Source: an uncultured Clostridia bacterium (GTDB taxonomy: Bacteria > Bacillota_A > Clostridia > Christensenellales > CAG-138). Taken from it: a stretch of DNA of 7,666 bases. The notes beneath the pieces were generated by a model. That model worked only from the letters and a program-made list of their open reading frames with translations, searched no databases and had not been told where the DNA came from. The translations under genes were made by a program, and so were the position numbers. This document shows positions 1-4,469 of the stretch, in pieces; position 1 is the stretch's first letter; the number at the start of each line of letters is the position of its first letter. The DNA lies in NCBI GenBank assembly GCA_947302865.1, contig CAMYWS010000045.1, forward strand, positions 1 to 7,666, read 5' to 3'.

Positions 1-113
1 CGTCCGATCTTCCCGCGCTGTTCGACGCGCTGCTTTCGGAGGGGTTCACACCCGCTGAGGTCGAGCGCATCGCCTACCGCAATCTGCACGATTATATATT
101 GCAATTCATGTGA
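1..113 (+). CDS. C-terminal end of a probable membrane dipeptidase (peptidase M19), partial
   Basis: The open frame enters from the left edge (first full codon at position 3) and ends at TGA 111-113, giving 36 residues. It begins SDLPALFDALLSEGFTP and continues with an AEVERIAYRN segment. The order 'LP-x-L-x-x-x-L-x-x-x-GF/Y-(S/T)-x-x-(E/D)-(V/I)-x-x-I-x-x-x-N' is what I expect at the C terminus of M19 renal-dipeptidase-like zinc enzymes, which cleave dipeptides. There the final helix follows the last strand of the barrel. The catalytic residues would lie outside the window, so the assignment rests only on this tail. Another amidohydrolase-type enzyme is possible. No terminator lies between this stop and the tRNA promoter. 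Confidence 0.5.
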   Translation, partial: SDLPALFDALLSEGFTPAEVERIAYRNLHDYILQFM

Positions 114-128
114 GAACACAAAAAGTGC

Positions 129-157
129 TTGCATTTTGCGTTTGTCTGTGGTATGAT
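129..157 (+). promoter_or_regulatory. Promoter of the tRNA-Trp gene
   Basis: The -35 box is TTGCAT at 129-134 and the -10 box is TATGAT at 152-157, with a 17-nt spacer. A TGG immediately upstream of the -10 (149-151) makes it an extended -10. The predicted start is near 164, which leaves a leader of about 12 nt before the mature tRNA 5' end at 176. This is a standard sigma-A-type promoter and explains the tRNA as an independent unit. Confidence 0.75.
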
Positions 158-175
158 ACCGCTTGCAAACCGAAT

Positions 176-249
176 AGGGGCATGATGTAATGGTAACATA
201 GCGGTCTCCAAAACCGTTCTTGAGGGTTCGAGTCCTTCTGCCCCTGCCA
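176..249 (+). tRNA. tRNA-Trp (anticodon CCA)
   Basis: The cloverleaf folds completely. The acceptor strand AGGGGCA (176-182) pairs over all 7 bp with TGCCCCT (239-245), followed by discriminator G246 and an encoded CCA at 247-249. The anticodon loop reads CTCCAAA, giving anticodon CCA, which reads the tryptophan codon UGG. The T arm is GAGGG-TTCGAGT-CCTTC with one G-U pair, and the D arm contains the expected TAATGGTAA loop. It has its own promoter upstream and a strong terminator directly downstream, so it is monocistronic. tRNA 3' ends are common integration sites, and the sequence beyond this gene is AT-richer, but I found no second copy of the tRNA 3' end in the window. Confidence 0.97.
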
Positions 250-252
250 TCA

Positions 253-300
253 AAGAAACCTCTTTTGTCTACCAGGGCAAAAGAGGTTTCTTGCTTTTTT
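253..300 (+). terminator. Rho-independent terminator of the tRNA-Trp unit
   Basis: A perfect 15-bp stem pairs AAGAAACCTCTTTTG (253-267) with CAAAAGAGGTTTCTT (278-292) around the 10-nt loop TCTACCAGGG. It is followed by GC and a run of six T (295-300). It begins 4 nt after the encoded CCA. Its core, including the loop, recurs at 958-985 with two differences, which is unusual for a terminator because loops are normally unconstrained. Confidence 0.93.
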
Positions 301-319
301 CATGTGATGATGGTATAAG
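291..319 (+). promoter_or_regulatory. Possible promoter of the DUF402 gene
   Basis: An extended -10, TGG-TATAAG (hexamer 314-319), lies 17 nt downstream of a weak -35, TTGCTT (291-296). The -35 matches only three consensus positions and sits in the tail of the preceding terminator. The gene must have its own promoter because a strong terminator precedes it, and this is the best candidate between 300 and the start codon. Confidence 0.4.
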
Positions 320-362
320 TACTTTGATAATGTTGATTTGCAAGGAGTGTTATTAAGAGGAC

Positions 363-875
363 ATGAGAAAACGTTTTGCGTATAAATCGGATGACCAATA
401 CCAACAAATCATCGTCGATGAGACTTTTTTCAAGGGTGTCGTTTGCTTCGTTAAGCTTCAGAACGTTGCAAAGCCAAAATATATAGAAAATGGTAAAGAG
501 AAGCTTTGCATCATTGATAACGGCTATTCTTTGATTGAAGCCTATCCTGATAACGGCAAATACGCTCTTACCATTATGTTTGACAATCGCGGAAAATTGA
601 TCGAATGGTATTTTGACATAGCAAAATCTGTCGGCATCGAAAACGGAATTCCGTTTGAAGACGACCTGTATTTGGACATGGCTATTATGCCAGACGGAAA
701 AAAGATCATACTGGATGAAGACGAATTACTTGCAGCACGAATCGAAGGCATTATCTCGCAGGAAGATATGGACAGCGCGTATAACACACTTCGGGAATTG
801 GAAAAGAAATATGCATCGTGTTTGGAGAATTTGATCCGGTTGACCGAATACTATAAAAACCGATTTTGCTTGTAA
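363..875 (+). CDS. DUF402 family protein (FomD/Ntdp-like, possible nucleotide phosphatase)
   Basis: This 170-residue protein has no signal peptide or membrane helix, so it is probably cytosolic. The recognisable core is residues 69-127: EWYFDIAKSVG (81-91), DDLYLDMAIMPDG (100-112) and LDEDELLAA (117-125). That is the DUF402 signature of an aromatic-rich strand, a 'DLxLD' strand, a 'PDG' turn and a 'DEDEL' acidic motif. Characterised relatives are FomD, which hydrolyses a cytidylylated phosphonate, and staphylococcal Ntdp, a nucleoside tri/diphosphatase. Both use acidic residues to bind metal, and the acidic residues here are at the expected places. The C terminus is helical and charged. An in-frame TAA at 354-356 blocks any upstream extension. 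AAGAGG sits only 2 nt before ATG and AAGGAG (342-347) 15 nt before it, so neither SD spacing is ideal. Base composition is clearly AT-richer than the genes from 1817 onward, suggesting transfer. The substrate is unknown. Confidence 0.75.
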   Translation: MRKRFAYKSDDQYQQIIVDETFFKGVVCFVKLQNVAKPKYIENGKEKLCIIDNGYSLIEAYPDNGKYALTIMFDNRGKLIEWYFDIAKSVGIENGIPFEDDLYLDMAIMPDGKKIILDEDELLAARIEGIISQEDMDSAYNTLRELEKKYASCLENLIRLTEYYKNRFCL

Positions 876-891
876 ATAACTTCATTTCTCT

Positions 892-938
892 GGTGTACTT
901 TTAGGCGTTCTTTCTATGCTTTGGTACACTTTTAGGCG
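892..938 (+). repeat. Direct repeat pair of the 16-nt GGTACACTTTTAGGCG family (copies 1-2)
   Basis: Copy 1 (892-907) reads GGTGTACTTTTAGGCG and copy 2 (923-938) reads GGTACACTTTTAGGCG, a pitch of 31 nt in the same orientation. Copy 2 is identical to the copy at 1555-1570. The pair starts 16 nt after the DUF402 stop codon and is followed by a hairpin. Paired direct repeats at about 30 nt are seen as transposase-binding sites inside the ends of some insertion sequences (IS21-type). That origin is a guess, because no transposase is present. Confidence 0.75.
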
Positions 939-956
939 CTCTTACACATGAAAGAA

Positions 957-999
957 CCCTCTTATGTCTACCGGGGCAAAAGAGGGAGGGCTCTTGTTG
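957..999 (+). terminator. Degenerate copy of the tRNA terminator hairpin
   Basis: Positions 958-985 match 259-286 at 26 of 28 nt, including the loop TCTACC-G-GGG and the flanking TG/CA closing pairs. The stem is CCCTCTT (957-963) with AAGAGGG (980-986), an A-A mismatch (964/979), then TG/CA. The T tract is poor (CTCTTGTTGT), so termination may be leaky. A shorter alternative hairpin, AAGAG/CTCTT around GGAGGG, overlaps its 3' arm. It may end transcription of the DUF402 gene, and it reads as a dispersed repeat. Confidence 0.6.
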
Positions 1000-1026
1000 T
1001 AAAGTAACCGTTTCATGTGCTATACT
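997..1026 (+). promoter_or_regulatory. Promoter of the small lipoprotein gene
   Basis: The -35 is TTGTAA (997-1002) and the -10 is TATACT (1021-1026), with an 18-nt spacer. A TGC directly before the -10 forms an extended -10. The predicted start near 1033 gives a short leader that includes the SD. It lies immediately downstream of the hairpin, so the gene is an independent unit. Confidence 0.6.
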
Positions 1027-1054
1027 ATTCCTTGCAAAAGCGAAAGGAGAGGTT

Positions 1055-1528
1055 ATGATGAAAAAAACAGTTTTCCTGCTTGTTGGTATTTTTGCTGTTT
1101 GTGCAGTCATTACCGGATGCGGAGGACTGTTCAATGATGATGTGTCCAGAGACCGGATCATAGAATATGTCAGCGAAAACCGCGAAATACTGGAGTCGGT
1201 TACAGAAGACGAAATACCCGGTGAAGACGCTGAACTGGAATCCTGGATCCATGACCGCCTCGGCAAACAAACAATCGTGAAAAGTATTTACAGATACAAC
1301 GACAATAATATAGCTTTTTATTGCGGAGGAACCGGCTTGGCGACCAATTCAACATATTCCGGTTTTTATTATTCCGCGGACGACACGCCTTTTGCGCTGG
1401 AGTTTCCTTCGAATGAGTTGGCGGAGATCTCTCCCGGGGTTTTCGAATGGAAGAGCAGTACCGGAGAAGCGATCACTACAGAAAGAATTATGCCAAACTG
1501 GTTTTATTATTACATGGAGTGGTACTAA
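1055..1528 (+). CDS. Small secreted lipoprotein of an uncharacterised Bacillota family
   Basis: A 157-residue protein with a classic lipoprotein signal peptide: MMKKT, a hydrophobic core at residues 6-20, then lipobox ITG-C with the lipidated cysteine at residue 22. The mature part starts with an acidic helical segment (about 29-70). It continues with a beta-rich domain containing IYRYNDNNIAFYCGG (78-92), SGFYYSADDTP (102-112) and a C-terminal TTERIMPNWFYYYMEWY block. I recognise the arrangement 'CGGxG...GFYYSxDDxP...TEkI..NWyYY' from many uncharacterised Bacillota lipoproteins, but know of no function. The SD AAAGGAGAGG (1043-1052) is 2 nt from ATG 1055 and 5 nt from the adjacent ATG 1058, so initiation at 1058 (156 residues) is at least as likely. 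The DNA is AT-rich, especially 1261-1320, unlike the downstream genes. It is bounded by a hairpin repeat upstream and a direct-repeat pair downstream. Confidence 0.8.
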   Translation: MMKKTVFLLVGIFAVCAVITGCGGLFNDDVSRDRIIEYVSENREILESVTEDEIPGEDAELESWIHDRLGKQTIVKSIYRYNDNNIAFYCGGTGLATNSTYSGFYYSADDTPFALEFPSNELAEISPGVFEWKSSTGEAITTERIMPNWFYYYMEWY

Positions 1529-1554
1529 TCTGAACACGGGGAGCATCCTGTTTC

Positions 1555-1600
1555 GGTACACTTTTAGGCGTATTTAGCTTGATTTCGTCCCTTTTGGGCG
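1555..1600 (+). repeat. Direct repeat pair of the 16-nt GGTACACTTTTAGGCG family (copies 3-4)
   Basis: Copy 3 (1555-1570) is identical to copy 2 at 923-938. Copy 4 (1585-1600), TCGTCCCTTTTGGGCG, is degenerate and placed at a 30-nt pitch. The pair lies 26 nt after the lipoprotein stop and 11 nt before another hairpin. That repeats the layout downstream of the DUF402 gene in the same orientation. Confidence 0.7.
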
Positions 1601-1611
1601 TACTTATGCAC

Positions 1612-1654
1612 GTCGCCGCGAACGTCGAATCGTTCGCGGCGACATTTCTGTTTT
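1612..1654 (+). terminator. Strong GC-rich hairpin, probable terminator of the lipoprotein unit
   Basis: A perfect 13-bp stem pairs GTCGCCGCGAACG (1612-1624) with CGTTCGCGGCGAC (1631-1643) around the loop TCGAAT. It is followed by ATTTCTGTTTT, a broken T tract. Its sequence is unrelated to the two earlier hairpins. It marks the right edge of the AT-rich stretch. Confidence 0.75.
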
Positions 1655-1749
1655 CAGCTTCAATCCTGTCGAGTTGAAGTGTCACCGCGCGCCCGCTCCG
1701 CTTCTGAACAGCAGACCCGAACGACTCGGTAGGCGCAAAAAACCGGATA
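1655..1749. other. Intergenic spacer without a recognisable gene
   Basis: This is the rest of the 1529-1816 gap between the terminator and the next promoter. The only structure I see is a small hairpin, CTTCAA (1658-1663) with TTGAAG (1674-1679). I find no start codon with a Shine-Dalgarno site and no sign of an RNA gene. A minus-strand open frame crosses it but shows no protein-like features. Confidence 0.5.
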
Positions 1750-1777
1750 TTGAATCGCACGTTATTTTCGCTATAAT
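1750..1777 (+). promoter_or_regulatory. Promoter of the MmcQ/YjbR gene
   Basis: The -35 is TTGAAT (1750-1755) and the -10 is a perfect TATAAT (1772-1777), with a 16-nt spacer. The predicted start near 1784 leaves about 33 nt of leader containing the SD GAAGGAAA. Confidence 0.7.
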
Positions 1778-1816
1778 AAAAGACAGAGAAATCGTTTATT
1801 CACAGAAGGAAATCAA

Positions 1817-2503
1817 ATGACGATCGAGGAAAAGGTATTCTTACGAAAACGGTTCCTGCCGGAAGCGTTGGAACGGTACGGCTTTTTTCGGGCGAACGCC
1901 GGGTATACATATCGCACCGATTTCATGGACGGCGATTTCACCGCCGTCGTGACGGTCACGGAACGCGGCGGGGCGACAGGCACGGTGATCGACAACATGA
2001 ACGGCGAGGAATACGCGCCGCTTCGGTCGGACCGGTTCAACGGCGCGTATGTGAACGCCGTGCGGTCCGCCTATGAGGACCTGCTTTCGGATATTGCCGC
2101 GCATTGCTGCAAGGTTATGCTGTTCGGGAACGAGCAGGCAAACCGCATTGCGGACCGGATCTTTGAACGATACGGCGTCAGACCGGACTTTCCGTGGGGA
2201 CAGAGCCCGCACGAACATTCCGGCGTGTTTCGCCATGAGGAGGGCGGCAAATGGTTTGCGCTGATCATGCGCATCCGGCGCGGACTGCTCACAAAGGACG
2301 GGGACGAAACCATGACGGACGTCGTCAATCTGAAGATCGATCCCGAACAGGGCAGACCCGAACTGGACGGCGTTTATCCCGCGTATCATATGAATCACAA
2401 ACTGTGGATCACGGTCACGCTTGACGACACGCTCTCCGACGACACGGTGATGGAGCTCGTCGAAACGAGCCGCCTGCTGACCGGCGGACAGACAAAAAGA
2501 TAA
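1817..2503 (+). CDS. MmcQ/YjbR family protein with N-terminal extension
   Basis: A 228-residue soluble protein. The C-terminal half (about 105-225) is a clear MmcQ/YjbR domain. It shows FPWGQSPHEHSGVFRH (125-140), KWFALIMRIRRG (145-156), VVNLKIDPEQ (169-178), YPAYHMNHKLWITVTLDDTL (187-206) and a final helix with DDTVMELVETS (208-218). This is the CyaY-like fold whose members are thought to bind DNA, although no cellular role is settled. The first 100 residues form a second module (DFMDGDFTAVVTV at 35-47, YAPLR at 66-70, an AYEDLLSDIAAHC helix) that I recognise from clostridial two-part family members of similar length, so it is not an unusual fusion. The SD GAAGGAAA (1805-1812) lies 4 nt before ATG and fixes the start. 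Codon and base use match the downstream GC-rich genes. It has its own promoter, and the next gene has another one 12 nt downstream, so it is probably monocistronic. Confidence 0.88.
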   Translation: MTIEEKVFLRKRFLPEALERYGFFRANAGYTYRTDFMDGDFTAVVTVTERGGATGTVIDNMNGEEYAPLRSDRFNGAYVNAVRSAYEDLLSDIAAHCCKVMLFGNEQANRIADRIFERYGVRPDFPWGQSPHEHSGVFRHEEGGKWFALIMRIRRGLLTKDGDETMTDVVNLKIDPEQGRPELDGVYPAYHMNHKLWITVTLDDTLSDDTVMELVETSRLLTGGQTKR

Positions 2504-2504
2504 C

Positions 2505-2535
2505 AGATTATCCGTTGAAACGGTGCGGATTATCT
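2505..2535. promoter_or_regulatory. Near-perfect inverted repeat over the hydrolase promoter, possible operator
   Basis: AGATTATCCG (2505-2514) and CGGATTATCT (2526-2535) are inverted 10-nt arms with one mismatch. They are separated by 11 nt that contain the -35 box. The inner CCGTT-GA-AACGG (2512-2523) is itself a perfect palindrome. The placement suits a dimeric regulator that blocks RNA polymerase. It is not a typical terminator because no T tract follows. The regulator is unknown. Confidence 0.35.
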
Positions 2536-2543
2536 GCTATAAT
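2515..2543 (+). promoter_or_regulatory. Strong promoter of the lipase-like gene
   Basis: The -35 TTGAAA (2515-2520) matches five of six consensus positions. The -10 TATAAT (2538-2543) is perfect. The spacer is exactly 17 nt, and TGC directly before the -10 gives an extended -10. This is the best sigma-A-type promoter in the window. Its predicted start near 2550 excludes any translation start upstream of that point. Confidence 0.85.
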
Positions 2544-2571
2544 CGGGTCAGAAACGGGCGAGAGGCGTATT

Positions 2572-3342
2572 ATGGAGTATCGGCGGCTTCCCTTTGAGGA
2601 ATATTTCATCAACACGAGCGAGGATTACACGCACACCGGGAAGGTCACCTATCCGGTGAAATATATCGCTGTCAAATACAACACGACGAAGTTCTTCAAG
2701 TGGCTTGGACTGTCGCACGAGGTCAATTATGAGATCCATTACGAGCCGGACCGCGACGTGATCCAGATCCATTTTCAGCGCACGCTCGGCGCGGTCGATT
2801 GGATCGCAAACGTGTTTGAGTTTGCGAGCCGCTATTATCGCGCGATCGAATTTGAAGGCGAACCGCTGCAGATCCGCGTGCACCACGGCTGGGGCAATAT
2901 GTACCTTGCCGTCAAGCGCGAAGTGCGTGAGAAGTGGTATGAGCTTCATGAAGAACATCCGGACGCGGCGACGGAGATCCTCGGCTGGTCGCTCGGCTCC
3001 GGCATTGCGTGTCTCTGCTGTCAGGATCTGAACTACAACTTCGGCGTGAAACCGTATCTCTATACCTACGGCAGTGTGCGGCCGTTCAAGTGCACGCCGC
3101 TGAATAAGAAACGCATGCAACGGTATCTTGCTTCACTGTATACGGACTGCAGGAACTTTGCCGATGTCAACGACCTGATCAGCTACATGCCGCCGTTCCG
3201 CGGGTTTACGATGATCCGCCGCGTCAGCGTCGGCACGGAACGGAAACGCTCGTTCTTCCGGCTCATCCATCCGCTGCGCTATCATGTGCAGTATGATCTC
3301 AGCGAATTGTACCGGAACGTGACCGACCGGACCGAGCCGTAA
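2572..3342 (+). CDS. Lipase class 3-like alpha/beta hydrolase
   Basis: A 256-residue protein read from ATG 2572. A longer reading from TTG 2515 is rejected because that TTG is the -35 box. The SD is a modest GAGAGG-type match (2560-2565). Residues 135-145 carry EILGWSLGSGI, a nucleophile-elbow GxSxG with Ser140. The preceding VHHGWGNMYLAVKREV (103-118) and following PYLYTYGSVRPF (161-172) are the usual flanks in lipase class 3 proteins. NVNDLISYMPP (199-208 region) supplies the expected Asp201, and HPLRYHVQYDLSELY supplies a C-terminal His (238 or 233). The Ser-Asp-His triad therefore looks complete. The usual GHSLGG is GWSLGSG here. There is no signal peptide or membrane helix, so it is presumably cytosolic. 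The substrate (lipid or other ester) cannot be told from sequence. It is transcribed from its own promoter. Confidence 0.75.
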   Translation: MEYRRLPFEEYFINTSEDYTHTGKVTYPVKYIAVKYNTTKFFKWLGLSHEVNYEIHYEPDRDVIQIHFQRTLGAVDWIANVFEFASRYYRAIEFEGEPLQIRVHHGWGNMYLAVKREVREKWYELHEEHPDAATEILGWSLGSGIACLCCQDLNYNFGVKPYLYTYGSVRPFKCTPLNKKRMQRYLASLYTDCRNFADVNDLISYMPPFRGFTMIRRVSVGTERKRSFFRLIHPLRYHVQYDLSELYRNVTDRTEP

Positions 3343-3404
3343 AAACCGGATTTTTGGAGTTTTTTGTAACGAAACCGCGATCGGCGACATGAACAGTATG
3401 AACG

Positions 3405-3430
3405 GACGCGCATCCGGCGCGGATCGCGTC
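3405..3430 (+). other. Hairpin in the gap before the DUF6273 gene
   Basis: GACGCG-C-ATCC (3405-3415) pairs with GGATCGCGTC (3421-3430), a 10-bp stem with one bulged C and the loop GGCGC. No T tract follows (GGCGGGTTTCATTG), so it is either a weak terminator of the hydrolase gene or structure in the leader of the next gene. The shorter outer segments GAAACC (3371-3376) and GGTTTC (3435-3440) could enclose it. I see no convincing promoter between 3343 and 3466. Confidence 0.4.
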
Positions 3431-3466
3431 GGCGGGTTTCATTGACAGAACAAAGGAGGAAAACAT

Positions 3467-4375
3467 ATGGCGTCACATATTGATCCTGTAGCATGGGCAA
3501 AAAAAGTCAGGATCCGCAGGATCGTATTGATCATACTGGCGGCGGCGCTGCTCGCGGGCGGCGTCACGCTGTATCTGCTGCGCGACAGGATCCTTCCTGC
3601 GATCCGCTATGCGCGGGCGGAAGTCGCGCTGAAAAACGGCAACACGGCGGAGGCAATCGAACTGTTCCAGAAGGATTGGACGTACCGTGACGCGAACGAC
3701 CGCGCGGCGGAGCTTGCGTTCGCCGAGCAGACGGACGAAACGCTGAAAGACATGCTGAAGTCCGCAAAGCCGGGCGACGTCGTCGCATTCGGCAGATACG
3801 AGCAGGACAACGATGCGAAAAACGGAACGGAACCGATCGAATGGTTTGTGATGGCTGAAAAGGACGACCGCCTGCTGCTGTGGTCGCTTTACGCGCTGGA
3901 CGCCGCGAAGTACAACAACATCGCGAATGAAGAGACCACATGGGGGACGTGCACGCTCCGCACATGGCTGAACGACACATTCCTGCACGCGGCGTTTACC
4001 GAAAAGGAGCGCCTGCTGATCCCGAAGATGACGTATACCAATCTCGGCAACGACGCGAGCCTGACCAAAGGCGGCGACGATACGGAAGATTACGTCGTGA
4101 TCATGTCCTTTGCGGAATTGCTGGAATACGGCGTGCGGAATCCGAACCTGGAATGGATCGGCACGTATCCGACCGCGTACGCAGAGGCGCAGGGCGTGGA
4201 GAGCCATGATGAATACGGTACCTGCAAGTGGTGGCTGCGCACGCCGGGGCTGGATCAGACGCAGGCGGTGTACTGCGACATGGTCGGTCAGCCGCTGTAT
4301 AGCGCGCCGTCAACGCGCAAGGGGATCGGCGTTCGTCCGATGATCTGGGTCGTCGTCGGCGATCGCGGGGAATAA
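3467..4375 (+). CDS. Single-pass membrane protein with DUF6273 domain
   Basis: 302 residues. A short basic N terminus (KKVRIRR, 12-18) precedes one transmembrane helix (about 19-38). By the positive-inside rule the remainder lies outside the cell. Residues 44-90 (ARAEVALKNGNTAEAIELFQ and onward) look like one TPR-type helical hairpin. From residue 103 runs a DUF6273 domain: GDVVAFGRYEQDN (103-115), EPIEWFVMAE (122-131), LYALDAAKYN (141-150), TWGTCTLRTWLNDTFLHAAF (158-177), KWWLRTPG (254-261), and GIGVRPMIWV (286-295) at the end. This domain is common in surface proteins of Clostridia and related to formylglycine-generating/C-lectin-like folds in layout, but no activity is established. The SD AAAGGAGGA (3452-3460) is excellent and fixes the start. 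A terminator follows the stop, so the gene is separate from the germination operon. No promoter is obvious upstream. Confidence 0.82.
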   Translation: MASHIDPVAWAKKVRIRRIVLIILAAALLAGGVTLYLLRDRILPAIRYARAEVALKNGNTAEAIELFQKDWTYRDANDRAAELAFAEQTDETLKDMLKSAKPGDVVAFGRYEQDNDAKNGTEPIEWFVMAEKDDRLLLWSLYALDAAKYNNIANEETTWGTCTLRTWLNDTFLHAAFTEKERLLIPKMTYTNLGNDASLTKGGDDTEDYVVIMSFAELLEYGVRNPNLEWIGTYPTAYAEAQGVESHDEYGTCKWWLRTPGLDQTQAVYCDMVGQPLYSAPSTRKGIGVRPMIWVVVGDRGE

Positions 4376-4393
4376 ACAGCAACATGATTCATA

Positions 4394-4426
4394 TGCGGGC
4401 GGGTCGTCGATCCGCCCGCAAGTCGT
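4394..4426 (+). terminator. Terminator after the DUF6273 gene
   Basis: A 9-bp stem pairs TGCGGGCGG (4394-4402) with CCGCCCGCA (4412-4420), extended by a G-T pair, around the loop TCGTCGA. The tail AGTCGTTTTG contains only a short T run, so strength is moderate. It separates the DUF6273 unit from the germination operon. Confidence 0.7.
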
Positions 4427-4434
4427 TTTGTACC

Positions 4435-4464
4435 GCATAAAACCCGCGTGATCGCCGCATGCTA
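4435..4464 (+). promoter_or_regulatory. Sigma-F/sigma-G-like forespore promoter of the germination operon
   Basis: The -35 is GCATAA (4435-4440) and the -10 is CATGCTA (4458-4464), with a 17-nt spacer. These match the forespore consensus (about GNATR and CATNNTA) that drives ger operons in known spore formers. The -10 and -35 bear no resemblance to sigma-A boxes. Transcription would begin near 4470-4472, at or just past the ATG at 4470, so the start codon of the A subunit is in question. Confidence 0.5.
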
Positions 4465-4469
4465 CCGGT

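Noticed and set aside
176..300. Attachment-site duplication of the tRNA-Trp 3' end
   Set aside because: I found no second copy of the T-arm/acceptor sequence elsewhere in the window. The similar stretch at 958-985 copies the terminator, not the tRNA.
892..1600. CRISPR-like array from the GGTACACTTTTAGGCG copies
   Set aside because: There are only two pairs of short repeats, with 14-15 nt between members and a gene between pairs. There is no regular array and no cas gene.
892..1643. Integron attC sites downstream of the two AT-rich genes
   Set aside because: The repeats lack the GTTRRRY/RYYYAAC core and the imperfect-hairpin layout of attC sites. Both genes appear to have their own promoters, and no integrase is visible.
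1488..1760. 90-residue minus-strand frame over the lipoprotein 3' end and the repeats
   Set aside because: It spans a strong hairpin and the repeat pair and has no Shine-Dalgarno site or family resemblance. The PKSVPK recurrence it shares with another minus frame is a by-product of the DNA repeats.
3343..3375. T-rich stretch after the hydrolase stop as an intrinsic terminator
   Set aside because: There are two T runs, but the only stem before them is A/T-only (AAAAA/TTTTT) around CCGGA, which is too weak to call.
3442..3470. Perfect TTGACA at 3442-3447 as a -35 box for the DUF6273 gene
   Set aside because: A 17-nt spacer would place the -10 over the ATG (CATATGG), giving no leader even though there is an excellent Shine-Dalgarno site at 3452-3460.
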